Source of the DNA: Candidatus Obscuribacterium magneticum
Lineage (GTDB): Bacteria; Elusimicrobiota; Elusimicrobia; F11
Direction: 5' to 3'
Assembly (NCBI GenBank): GCA_020523905.1
Contig: JAJAPZ010000019.1
Coordinates: 1 to 45,146 of the forward strand
DNA length: 45,146 bases
Position numbers and translations under genes: made by a program. Below the pieces are notes generated by a model. The model was not told the origin of the DNA and searched no databases. It saw only the letters and a list, made by a program, of their open reading frames with translations. How positions within the stretch are numbered: position 1 is the first letter of the stretch; the number at the start of each line of letters is the position of its first letter. Of this stretch, positions 17,489 through 25,524 are shown piece after piece.

Positions 17489-18708
17489 TGGGCCACCGCG
17501 ATCGTCCCCGTTATCACCTGATCCTCCCCTTCGATGCGATAGAGATACAATCCGCCGGGAACAACGGATCCACTCGAATCCGTACCGGACCAAATCAGGG
17601 TCGTGCCGACTCCCATCGATTGCGCGGGGGGAGGGAGGGTGGTCACATATCGTCCGGAGGGGCTGAAGATTTTTCCTCCAACGGGTGAATTGTTTGGATT
17701 TTCCAAGACAAAGTACACACGATCATTAAAACCATCGCCGTTTGGCGTAAACAGGGCGGGGAATACGTTGGCTCTATCCAACGAGAGAGAAGTGGCGCCG
17801 GCTGCCATACGCAATTGGAAACGCCCCAAAACCGAGGAAGCAATGTTGACCGTTCCTCCTTGCGCATTCACTTCTCCACCGAGCTTGACCCAGGCCACCC
17901 CGTTAAACCAAAAGAGTGAAAGTTGGTCGGGCGTTCCATTCACAAAGGATTCTAGGCTCCGAGCTTGGGCCCCCGGTGCCCCATACGCCACCTGGCCATT
18001 CACCACGTTATATCCCACCTTGACAATGGCCGCCGGCGAATTAAAAGCTAAATCTTTCACCTCCTCTTTCGTATCTCCCCGAAGGAATTGAAGGGCGATA
18101 CTGCGCACAACGATCGATGGGCCCGGAGAGGATTCCTCCTTCAATCTTATGGTGAGGGAGACGCCGTATTTGTTATGCGCGGGCCGTAAGAGGTCTCCCA
18201 GGCGGCCCGGGAGGGTGACGCAGGAACGGCCGTCTTCCGCCAAGAAAATAATGTTGAGATCGGGGCTGGAATCCACCAGAAGCGAATCCTTCGACTCGTT
18301 GCCGGCCGTATCGACGGCACGGACGGAATAGGTGAAGGTTTGTCCATTGACGCGATCAGCAAAAACGGGAATGGGGACGAGATAAGAATTAATTTTTGTC
18401 GCCGAGCCCTCCGGTGCCGTTCGACGGTAAACATTGTAACCCGCTAAATTTGTCAAGGGACTTCCATCAACTCTTCGCGTGACCGGTTCCCAGATGAGGG
18501 TGAAAGCTTTTCGCCAAGGATCCGTGCAACCTTTTATACCAAGAGGTTCATCCGGGAGGGGGATGTCCATCGAATCAAACGCTAAGGAAGGGGCGAGTGC
18601 CTCCGTAGCCGAAGTGGCCTGAGGCGGGGCTATGGCGGCCCCCGCCAGAAGCGCCAGCCAAAACCAGAAGACTTTCATTACAGAACCAAAAAATTTTCTG
18701 CGTTCCAT
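17485..18708 (-). CDS. Secreted FN3 protein with FlgD/CHU_C-like C-terminal tail
   Basis: 407 aa, ATG at 18708 (an ATG 10 codons on is possible; neither has a good ribosome site). Signal segment MKVFWFWLALLAGAAIA, then an FN3-like domain (about 60-150: LAGYNVYRRTAP, YSVRAVDTAGNES), a beta-rich middle, and a C-terminal FlgD/gliding-type Ig domain. That tail contains VFPALFTPNGDGFNDRVYF, GKIFSPSGRYV and GLYLYRIEG. Such tails direct export or surface anchoring in lineages that use PorV-like proteins, and a PorV gene follows with a 4-bp overlap. Function on the surface is unknown. A strong promoter and a repeat array precede it. Confidence 0.8.
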   Translation of the reverse strand: MERRKFFGSVMKVFWFWLALLAGAAIAPPQATSATEALAPSLAFDSMDIPLPDEPLGIKGCTDPWRKAFTLIWEPVTRRVDGSPLTNLAGYNVYRRTAPEGSATKINSYLVPIPVFADRVNGQTFTYSVRAVDTAGNESKDSLLVDSSPDLNIIFLAEDGRSCVTLPGRLGDLLRPAHNKYGVSLTIRLKEESSPGPSIVVRSIALQFLRGDTKEEVKDLAFNSPAAIVKVGYNVVNGQVAYGAPGAQARSLESFVNGTPDQLSLFWFNGVAWVKLGGEVNAQGGTVNIASSVLGRFQLRMAAGATSLSLDRANVFPALFTPNGDGFNDRVYFVLENPNNSPVGGKIFSPSGRYVTTLPPPAQSMGVGTTLIWSGTDSSGSVVPGGLYLYRIEGEDQVITGTIAVAQ

Positions 18709-18714
18709 AATCCA

Positions 18715-18786
18715 TATCCAATTTATCCCTGATATCCATGTATTCTGGATAATACAATCTCTCTAATAATCTATATATATCCAATA
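18715..18786 (-). promoter_or_regulatory. 9-bp-periodic direct-repeat array (candidate operator)
   Basis: Read on the plus strand in 9-bp steps: TATCC begins at 18715, 18724 and 18733, and related units begin at 18760 (TCTCTAATA), 18769 and 18778 (TATCCAATA). The units at 18742 and 18751 fit poorly. The array spans the -10 box, the start point and the leader of the FlgD-tail/PorV operon. The unit TATCCAATA also occurs at 32270 in a similar array upstream of the HTH-receiver gene. Confidence 0.6.
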
Positions 18787-18800
18787 ATAGGCCGCGTCAA
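18772..18800 (-). promoter_or_regulatory. Sigma-70-type promoter for the FlgD-tail/PorV operon
   Basis: On the minus strand TTGACG (18800-18795), a 17-bp spacer, then TATATA (18777-18772). The predicted start is near 18764, giving a leader of about 55 nt. The spacer end and -10 are covered by the repeat array. Confidence 0.7.
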
Positions 18801-18870
18801 GAGATATTTCATAAACACCTGTTTATTGCTGATAATGAATCGATTTATAGGATCCCTGGGGGGTAAACCC

Positions 18871-18886
18871 ATGGTGCCCTGCGAAG
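18871..18886. repeat. 16-bp repeat shared with 32458-32473
   Basis: ATGGTGCCCTGCGAAG occurs identically at 18871-18886 and 32458-32473, both in non-coding gaps. The surrounding 18801-18977 gap otherwise shows only a small GGGTAAACCC dyad (18861-18870) and no gene. It is probably the remnant of a dispersed intergenic repeat. Confidence 0.5.
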
Positions 18887-18977
18887 GGGGCTGGCAATCT
18901 AAGGGGACTTTTTAAAGGAAGGGGACGAACAGGACATTCATGCCCGCCCGATAGCGCATCAAGACTTCTCTATACGA

Positions 18978-21086
18978 TTAAAACTTATATCCCAAACTGA
19001 CGAGGAGTTCCCGGCCGCGATCCAAGGTTCCCTTGTCGGGCCACAGCTCGCTCGGCGTCACCGGGTAACGGATCTCACGGTTGAAAATGTTGGACACCCT
19101 CACGCTGATGAACGACCCCATTCGCAACAAGTCCTCCAACCTCAGGTTGACGTCCATGACGAAATAGGGGCCCATCGCGGGTCCAAGCCGGGCATTGAGA
19201 TTATTATCATAGGCCGCTTCCATTTTGGAGACGTAGCGTCCCACCGCTGAGAGGCTGGCTTTCGGCACAAAACGATAGGATGCCTTCCCGTATCCCAGGA
19301 ACCGAGGGGCGTAGCCGGGGGTGATGTGTGTGCGGCCGGGAGCCTTGTCCTTAGACTCCTGGAATGTGCCGCTGATTTCTGTCTCCACGTTCTGGAAGGG
19401 CTCGGATAGGATTCCCACCTCGACACCATTGGTGCTCTGTTTTCCCGCGTTTCGGGAGAGGAGAACAAGACTGTTGCCGACGGGTGTTTGCTCCCGCGAA
19501 ATGAGTTTGTCCAATTCATTATTGAAGAAGCTCACGCTGGTCATGAGTTTGCGAGACCAGGTGGACAAGATGTTGACTTCCGTCGTCTTCATGGTGGCTG
19601 GGACCAACGCGCTGACCGAAGGAAAAGGGACGAGGTCTATCTGGTTCCCGAAGGCCGGCTTTTTGACGGCCTCCCCATACATCAGCTTGACCGCGTGTTC
19701 CCGCGTCGGCGAATAGATCAGTGCCGCCCGCGGGACCGTTATGGTATCGATTTTGATCCTCCGGATATAGAGCTGGGGACTGGTAATGCCCCGGCGATCG
19801 AGAAGATCGTAGTCATGGGTTTTCTCCACCCGCACGCCCGCCACCGCTTTCAGTTTGTTCCAGGGCTTGTAGTCCACTTGGGTGTAGGCCGAGTCGGTGA
19901 TAATCGGGGTGTTGGCGATCTGTTCCCAATCCTGGTAGAAGTCGCCGAAACCCGGGAGATCGAGGGAGCCTCGGACCCCATCGACGGTTCGACGTTCGAT
20001 CCCCGCCAACGTGTTCAATTGGTGGGTGGGTGTGTAAAAGGCGTCCAACGCCACGTTGTAAGAGTGGGCGTCGAAGATTTGCGGTGCGTAATTATTTTCG
20101 TTGAATAACTCGTAATCATAATTGATCACGTAAGAACGATCCCCTAATGTCCCTTTGAGGGAGAATTCTGGGGAGAACTTTTTCTCATAGTTTAAGGATG
20201 CGTTTGCCGCCGACACATCAATCTGATGGCCCTTGGGGCTGGGGGAGGGAAAAACATCAACGATGCCCATCTTTGTTTGGATGTAGCTGAGGTATCCGTG
20301 AAAATTGCCGAAGTCTCCGGAGAGGTCCATAAACCGCCGGTGGTCTTCCAGTTGGCCTTTGAAGGAGCCGTCGTCTGAAAGGCCTGCGCCCAAGCCGGAG
20401 GGGCTGGTGATCATCTTTTTATAAGGCTCATCAATTCCGTCGGTGCCGTAGGCTGATGCATTCCCCACGACTGTTATATCACCGCTGTGACTCGCCCCCC
20501 GAACAGCTCCTCGGTAATCGCCCCCCGTCCCATAAGAGGCGGACACCAGGTTGGGTTTATCAAAAACCTCCGGTTGGTTGGTGATGATGTTGATGGCCCC
20601 GAAAAATGCTCCATTTCCGTAAATGACGGACATGGGGCCGCGAATCACTTCAATCCGGTCGATGGCTTCCACGGGAACGGCGATCTTAGATAACGGATAG
20701 GACTCATAATAGTCCTCTTGTTGCGAAACGCCGTTAACCATAACGACCATGTCACTAAAGGAGCCCACCGAGTAAAACCCGCGTACGCCGTAGGTCATGG
20801 TACCGAACCAATAATAGGGATCAATCTTGTACAGGCCGGGGATATTGGCCAGGATGTCCTCCAAGGAGGTGTAGCCGTATTTCTCAATATCCTTGCGAGT
20901 GATGATGACAACGCTGGCGGGGACATCACTCACTTTTTCCATCTTTTTGGAGGCCGTAACCACTTGAGCCTCCTCCTCAAACAGGGAAAAGGGATTTTCT
21001 CCAGCAGCCAACGAAAGGCCTCCTTGGTTAAGCAGAATGGCTGCCGCCATCATTAAACGAAACAAATAATTGTTCATTTCCTTCAT
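18978..21086 (-). CDS. TonB-dependent outer-membrane receptor
   Basis: About 702 aa from ATG at 21086 (GTG one codon earlier also open). Signal peptide ends near SLAAGEN. A TonB-box-like segment (EAQVVTASKK) is followed by the plug domain (residues about 50-170), which carries DVPASVVIITRKDIEKYGYTSL, PGLYKI, RIEVIRGPMSVIYGNGAF and INIITNQP. A 22-strand-type barrel ends in GYKF. Plug and barrel are complete, so it should import a metal chelate, cobamide or similar ligand using TonB energy; the ligand cannot be assigned. It follows the receiver at 21164 by 77 bp and no TonB/ExbBD genes are in view. Confidence 0.92.
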   Translation of the reverse strand: MKEMNNYLFRLMMAAAILLNQGGLSLAAGENPFSLFEEEAQVVTASKKMEKVSDVPASVVIITRKDIEKYGYTSLEDILANIPGLYKIDPYYWFGTMTYGVRGFYSVGSFSDMVVMVNGVSQQEDYYESYPLSKIAVPVEAIDRIEVIRGPMSVIYGNGAFFGAINIITNQPEVFDKPNLVSASYGTGGDYRGAVRGASHSGDITVVGNASAYGTDGIDEPYKKMITSPSGLGAGLSDDGSFKGQLEDHRRFMDLSGDFGNFHGYLSYIQTKMGIVDVFPSPSPKGHQIDVSAANASLNYEKKFSPEFSLKGTLGDRSYVINYDYELFNENNYAPQIFDAHSYNVALDAFYTPTHQLNTLAGIERRTVDGVRGSLDLPGFGDFYQDWEQIANTPIITDSAYTQVDYKPWNKLKAVAGVRVEKTHDYDLLDRRGITSPQLYIRRIKIDTITVPRAALIYSPTREHAVKLMYGEAVKKPAFGNQIDLVPFPSVSALVPATMKTTEVNILSTWSRKLMTSVSFFNNELDKLISREQTPVGNSLVLLSRNAGKQSTNGVEVGILSEPFQNVETEISGTFQESKDKAPGRTHITPGYAPRFLGYGKASYRFVPKASLSAVGRYVSKMEAAYDNNLNARLGPAMGPYFVMDVNLRLEDLLRMGSFISVRVSNIFNREIRYPVTPSELWPDKGTLDRGRELLVSLGYKF

Positions 21087-21163
21087 CACGTTTTAATTTA
21101 TATGTTTGATATGTTTATTCAACTTTTGTTTTGAGGGAATGTCCAGGTTTTTAGGCGATCGTT

Positions 21164-21532
21164 TTAACCGAATTGGCACTCAATCCGGCTTTTAAAGTCC
21201 TTCACATCAAAGGGTTTGGTGACGTAATCTTGGACTCCCAGCTCATAGCCCACGACCCGATCAATGACCTCTCCATTTCCGGTGAGCATGATCACCGGAA
21301 TGGAGCGGGTTTTCGGGTTTTTCCGAAGCTCGCGCATGACTTCATTTCCATCCATCTTAGGCATATTGATGTCCAGCAAGATGAGGTCGGGAAATTCACT
21401 TTCGGCCATTTCAAGGGCCTGCAACCCGTTGTAGGCCGAGGACAGTTCGAGCGAAGCTGAATTCAGAATTTTTTTCAAGGTCTTATGAATAATCTCCTCA
21501 TCGTCAACTATAAGTATTTTTTTCGTTGTCAT
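21164..21532 (-). CDS. Stand-alone response-regulator receiver
   Basis: 122 aa single receiver: VDDEE pocket, D54 in LILLDINMPKMDGNE, LTGN switch, K106 in YVTKPFDVKD. ATG overlaps the stop of the polytopic membrane protein gene by 4 bp. The partner kinase is not adjacent, since the nearest upstream genes encode membrane and repeat proteins. It may take phosphate from the REC-kinase at 30485 or another kinase. No output domain. Confidence 0.88.
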   Translation of the reverse strand: MTTKKILIVDDEEIIHKTLKKILNSASLELSSAYNGLQALEMAESEFPDLILLDINMPKMDGNEVMRELRKNPKTRSIPVIMLTGNGEVIDRVVGYELGVQDYVTKPFDVKDFKSRIECQFG

Positions 21533-22809
21533 AGGGGGTCACCTCCGGATCCTTCCCTGTTCGAATCGCGGGAAATTCCTTTTTTAAAGAAAATCGTTTT
21601 CGTTCCGTCCCATTTTGAAAACGGCAACACGGATCGAACGAACCAGAATATCAGGGTCAATAAAAAGGCGGTTATCACGAGAGCATTGGAAAGACCTCCG
21701 ATCTTTTTGGCGGGGGAACAACGAAACAAATCTCCCCCCACGCGAAGGGCCAGGGTGACGTGAAGAAGGAAGGCTTCCGCCAAGAGGATTTTGACGTTGG
21801 GGAAGCGTAATCCCAGTGACGAAACGAAAATGATGGGGCCATGCGCAAAAACAACGAAAAAGACAAATCCGACGAAAAAGGCGTGGAGAAGAGCGTCGTA
21901 GCGAACCCCCGATACGAGCCCCGCGAAAAAAAAGGACAAAAGCCCGGAGACGCCGAGCCAAAGGGTGCCGGAAATCAGGCAGGTGGCGCTGTAACCGGCG
22001 ACCCCTCCGTTTTTCATGGTGGACCAGGCGGCATCGTATTTGAGAAGCCACAACGCGGTCAAAATCGTCCCGATGCCGGCGACCCTCATCCCGAGCTTTA
22101 ATCGGGGATCGACGATAGCATCGATATAAATATCCATGTTATCCGGACTCATGATGTGCCCCACCGCCATCAAGATTTGTCCGAAGAGGACGATGCCCAC
22201 AAAGAAGGCCAGGTATTTGAGCGGAGGGGCGGTGAGTCGAATCCTTTGAGCCAGCTCGAGACGTTGACCCACAAGCGTGAAAAGGACAAAACTCATCCAC
22301 CAGAGATAGACGTTGAAAACAGGCCATCGTGCCAACCAAATGCATATTCCTGCCAGCCAAATGAGGCTCCCCATCGTTATAAGCGAGGTGAAGAGATTAA
22401 ATTTAAGCCATAGGTTAGCCAGACAAATGACGAGAAAGCCAACGCTGCCCGCCGTCACCAAGAAAGGGCTGAGCCTTGAGGAAGGATCGATGAAAAGGAC
22501 CATCGATCCGAGGCCGATAAGGAACGGGACCAGATATCCTTCAACACGCCGAAGGGAAATAGCCCGCTCGAGGCTGAAAAGCGTCCCAAGGAAACCGCAA
22601 ACAACGAGAGGCCCGTGAACGCCGGGAAGGCCGGGCCGGAGCTCAAAAAAGTGCCATCCGATTCTGACAAGTCCGCCCCAAACAGCCGCCATGAGAGCGA
22701 ACATCCCGAGCAACAGCATTGAAACGCGCAGCGTCGACATGGCTTTCTGTCTCACGTTATTATTCCCCGCTTCGCGAATCGTGGGATTTTTCTCTGTTAG
22801 AGGACCCAT
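21529..22809 (-). CDS. Polytopic membrane protein, NnrS-like
   Basis: 426 aa from ATG at 22809 (AAGGGTG upstream; 13-bp overlap with the HEAT protein gene). About eleven hydrophobic helices from residue 26 onward. Histidines sit at helix starts: VHGPLVVCGFLGT, AVGHIM, LLHAFFVGFVFFVVFAHGPIIF. This resembles the NnrS family of haem-binding membrane proteins and, more loosely, haem-copper oxidase subunit I. No CuA or subunit II gene is nearby. The resemblance is my reading of the His pattern and could be wrong; a transporter is possible. A receiver gene is coupled behind it. Confidence 0.55.
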   Translation of the reverse strand: MGPLTEKNPTIREAGNNNVRQKAMSTLRVSMLLLGMFALMAAVWGGLVRIGWHFFELRPGLPGVHGPLVVCGFLGTLFSLERAISLRRVEGYLVPFLIGLGSMVLFIDPSSRLSPFLVTAGSVGFLVICLANLWLKFNLFTSLITMGSLIWLAGICIWLARWPVFNVYLWWMSFVLFTLVGQRLELAQRIRLTAPPLKYLAFFVGIVLFGQILMAVGHIMSPDNMDIYIDAIVDPRLKLGMRVAGIGTILTALWLLKYDAAWSTMKNGGVAGYSATCLISGTLWLGVSGLLSFFFAGLVSGVRYDALLHAFFVGFVFFVVFAHGPIIFVSSLGLRFPNVKILLAEAFLLHVTLALRVGGDLFRCSPAKKIGGLSNALVITAFLLTLIFWFVRSVLPFSKWDGTKTIFFKKGISRDSNREGSGGDPL

Positions 22810-24170
22810 TCACCCTTCTCCTTTTCTTGAGTGAGGGAATCTTTTACTTTTTGGCGATAGGAATCCGGAAGCGTCGTCTTTTCAACTCGCTCCAGGTTCT
22901 TCAGATTTTTCAAGACTTCACGCTGAACATCCGGACTCGGATCGTCACGAAGCTTAAAAAGAATGTCGAGCGTTTCCGGCACGCCGATTCTCGTCAACGC
23001 CAACACAATACTTGCACGGGTCCACGGGTTTTCGTCCCCAGACAACCCGTTGAGAAACTTGATGGCCTCTTCGGTTGATGTTTCATACAAACTCAACGCC
23101 TGGTCGGCGATGCGATTCCATGCGGCCCCCCTTTCGGGAGGAGGAATGTTGACGGTGAGCCCCAGAATATGTTCCTCCTGTCGTTTTGCCATGGAGTGTT
23201 GGAGGGAGGGCGCCGGGGGAGGCAAAACGGCTTCTTTTTGCGAGCCCGCTGTCTTGTAACGTTCAGCCAACTCGTTTCTTAGGCGCTCTTCTTCCTGGCG
23301 CCTTTTTTGTGCCAGCTCAGACATGAGTTTCCTTTCTTCTTCACGTTTTTTCTTCTCCAATTCCAGGATGAGACGCTGCTCCTCTTCCTTTTTAAGCTTG
23401 GCCATTTCATTGGCTCGCCGCTCCGCCTCCTGCCGGGCTTCCAGGTCTTTCCGGAGAGCCGCTTTTTCAGCTTCCCCTTTCTGCATGGCTTCCTGGTACA
23501 TTCGGGTCTGTTCAAGGACCGTCCGTTGGTAACTTCGCAAGGCAAAAAGAAAAAGCCCTGCCAGCATCAAACAGGCAAAGACAATAATAATGAAAAAAGA
23601 ACGGCCCTGAAAAAGGGGGGCCTCGCGTGCGGCTTCCGTCGACGGCGCTGGCTTTTGAGTGACAGGAACCGGAGGTGCATGAGGCGCATAAGGAATACCT
23701 TTGGCCGTTTCGACCTCGGAAGAGGAGGCGGCCGGAGGAGGGGAATCATTTTTCCTTTTTCGCTTGGGGGCTTCCTTTTGAGAATAATTTGACGGACGAT
23801 TCCGGATCGATTCGACGGGGGGGAGGATGGATTCGGATAGATCCTTAATTTGCGCGTCGCCTGGAAAGTATTGCTGCGCTTTGTAAATGAGGATACGAAC
23901 GTATTCTGAGTCTTTATCGTTTTTTCCGTTTTGGATGGTTCTGATAAAGGCCCGGAGAAGCAACCGCCTCGCTTTTTCACTGTTGTTATCCACCCGAATG
24001 GCTTCTTCCAAAAAACGAATGGCGGCGTCGTCATTCCCATCCAAATACGCTTGGACGCCTTCTCGATAGGGATCCGGCTTCTTGGAATTCCCCGGCGAGG
24101 CGGAACGCCCGATCCCCGGACAGGACAGTATCGAAATGAGAAACAGCACTTTAATGATCTTTGTTTTCAT
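22797..24170 (-). CDS. TPR - membrane - coiled-coil - HEAT protein
   Basis: 457 aa from ATG at 24170, selected for AAGGA 6 nt upstream; the start lies inside the 3' end of the PorV-TPR gene. Signal or lipoprotein-like N-terminus (FLISILSCPG), TPR-like helices (about 35-110: YLDGNDDAAIRFLEEAI), a Pro/Lys-rich linker and one membrane helix (about residues 193-211). A 100-residue Lys/Glu/Arg coiled coil follows, with a C-terminal HEAT-like pair (NPWTRASIVLALTRIG, DPSPDVQREVLKNLKNL). It looks like an envelope scaffold linked to the PorV system next door. Specific function unknown. Confidence 0.7.
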   Translation of the reverse strand: MKTKIIKVLFLISILSCPGIGRSASPGNSKKPDPYREGVQAYLDGNDDAAIRFLEEAIRVDNNSEKARRLLLRAFIRTIQNGKNDKDSEYVRILIYKAQQYFPGDAQIKDLSESILPPVESIRNRPSNYSQKEAPKRKRKNDSPPPAASSSEVETAKGIPYAPHAPPVPVTQKPAPSTEAAREAPLFQGRSFFIIIVFACLMLAGLFLFALRSYQRTVLEQTRMYQEAMQKGEAEKAALRKDLEARQEAERRANEMAKLKKEEEQRLILELEKKKREEERKLMSELAQKRRQEEERLRNELAERYKTAGSQKEAVLPPPAPSLQHSMAKRQEEHILGLTVNIPPPERGAAWNRIADQALSLYETSTEEAIKFLNGLSGDENPWTRASIVLALTRIGVPETLDILFKLRDDPSPDVQREVLKNLKNLERVEKTTLPDSYRQKVKDSLTQEKEKGEWVL

Positions 24171-25524
24171 ACGCTTCCTTGATGTCCTTAACTCGTTCGT
24201 ACAGACGTTTGGCCTCTTGATGGTCGGGATTAAGTTCGACGGCCTTGAGGAGCTGTTGAAGGGCCCGCTCGTAATCTTCCACCTCAATATAAACTTGAGC
24301 GTGAGCCATCGCATTGAGAACACTGGCCTCGATGTCATCATCAAGGAAAGGGGCCGCCTCTTCCAGGGTCATAATGCATTCCCTGTAATGTTTATCGGCA
24401 TAATATTTCAAGGCTTTATTCCACTGAGCCTCAGTCCTTTTGCGATTCCCTTCTTCTTGTCGGGCCCTTTGATAGGTGCCAGCATCGGCGTCATCCGGTT
24501 TTTCTTCCCCCAATTCGTATTTCATGCGCTTCAAGGAAGTTTCCTTTCGCCGGACCCTTTCCCATTCATTCCGGAGCCGATCTTCAGCCAGTGACGGTAG
24601 ATTACCGAAACGGATAGTCACTCCAAAACGATGCAGGATTTCAAGCTCATGAAAAGAAGCGGCATAATCGAGGGCCATGAGACCTTTTTCAACGCCGAAT
24701 CCCATGCTGTACTCCTTCTGGTTCATTCCGAAGCGGACAAAAAGAGGGAGGCTTGTCGAACGGGTGGGCTGAATTTCCAGACCGAATCCCCATCGGACAC
24801 TCCCCCCTTTCGGTGACGTCATATCGGAACATAAAAGAAAGGAACGGTCGAACAACTTCAGGTTGAGGGCCGCCCCCGATTTGACGATTAATGGGAATTT
24901 ATCTTTGTCCTCTTTGAGTTTCAATGATGGAGGCATGATATTTTGAAAGGATAATCCAAAATTAAAAAACTCGCCGAAGGGCCGAATTTGGATTCCGACA
25001 TCCGTCCCATAACCCGTCGCTGAGAACCCCGCCATGGATTGTCTCAGGACCTTGAGATTAACGCCAGCATCCAGGCCGCCTTCCAACATCCGCCGGCCAT
25101 AGGTTAACAAAAATGCAAGATTCTGCTCATCGAAACCACCGTTGGATTGACCGAAGACATCTGTTCTTTCGGCCATCCCTGAGTCTAACGATAAGAAGGT
25201 CAGACCCGCCGTATCGACCTGACCAAAAGGATAGGAAACGCACACGGATTGGAAACGGCCCGCTGAATAAAGAGGAGCCACCATAAAACTGGCTTCTCCC
25301 ACTTGATTCCCAATGATCCCGGCGGGATTGGAATAGGCGGCCGCTGATCCGGTGAGAGCGGTGGAGGCGTTGGCCAATCCCGCATCGCGAGCGCTCGCCG
25401 CAAAGGACGTGAGCCATTCCCCCGGGAATCCACCGTCCGCCGTCCTTTCGCGAAAGGGAACGTCGAACGCCCAGGCCGTATGAACGACAACACAGCCGAT
25501 CACGAGCAAAACAAGACGTTTCAT
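24151..25524 (-). CDS. PorV/PorQ-family outer-membrane protein with C-terminal TPR
   Basis: 457 aa; ATG at 25524 overlaps the stop of the Kelch/FlgD-tail gene by 4 bp. Signal peptide (1-19, ending TAWA). The barrel begins ASARDAGLANASTALTGSAA and YSNPAGI, the PorV/UPF0164 start motif. The barrel runs to about residue 310 and is followed by charged helices and TPRs (KALKYYADKHYRECIMTLEEA, DYERALQQLLKAVELNPDHQEA). It is a paralogue of the 16247 protein, and both follow a FlgD-tail gene. Probable role: outer-membrane shuttle or anchor for the upstream-encoded secreted protein. Confidence 0.85.
   Translation of the reverse strand: MKRLVLLVIGCVVVHTAWAFDVPFRERTADGGFPGEWLTSFAASARDAGLANASTALTGSAAAYSNPAGIIGNQVGEASFMVAPLYSAGRFQSVCVSYPFGQVDTAGLTFLSLDSGMAERTDVFGQSNGGFDEQNLAFLLTYGRRMLEGGLDAGVNLKVLRQSMAGFSATGYGTDVGIQIRPFGEFFNFGLSFQNIMPPSLKLKEDKDKFPLIVKSGAALNLKLFDRSFLLCSDMTSPKGGSVRWGFGLEIQPTRSTSLPLFVRFGMNQKEYSMGFGVEKGLMALDYAASFHELEILHRFGVTIRFGNLPSLAEDRLRNEWERVRRKETSLKRMKYELGEEKPDDADAGTYQRARQEEGNRKRTEAQWNKALKYYADKHYRECIMTLEEAAPFLDDDIEASVLNAMAHAQVYIEVEDYERALQQLLKAVELNPDHQEAKRLYERVKDIKEAYENKDH

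Noticed and set aside
18861..18870. GGGTAAACCC as a terminator of the TonB receptor gene
   Set aside because: Stem of only four base pairs, more than 100 bp from the stop codon, no T-run.
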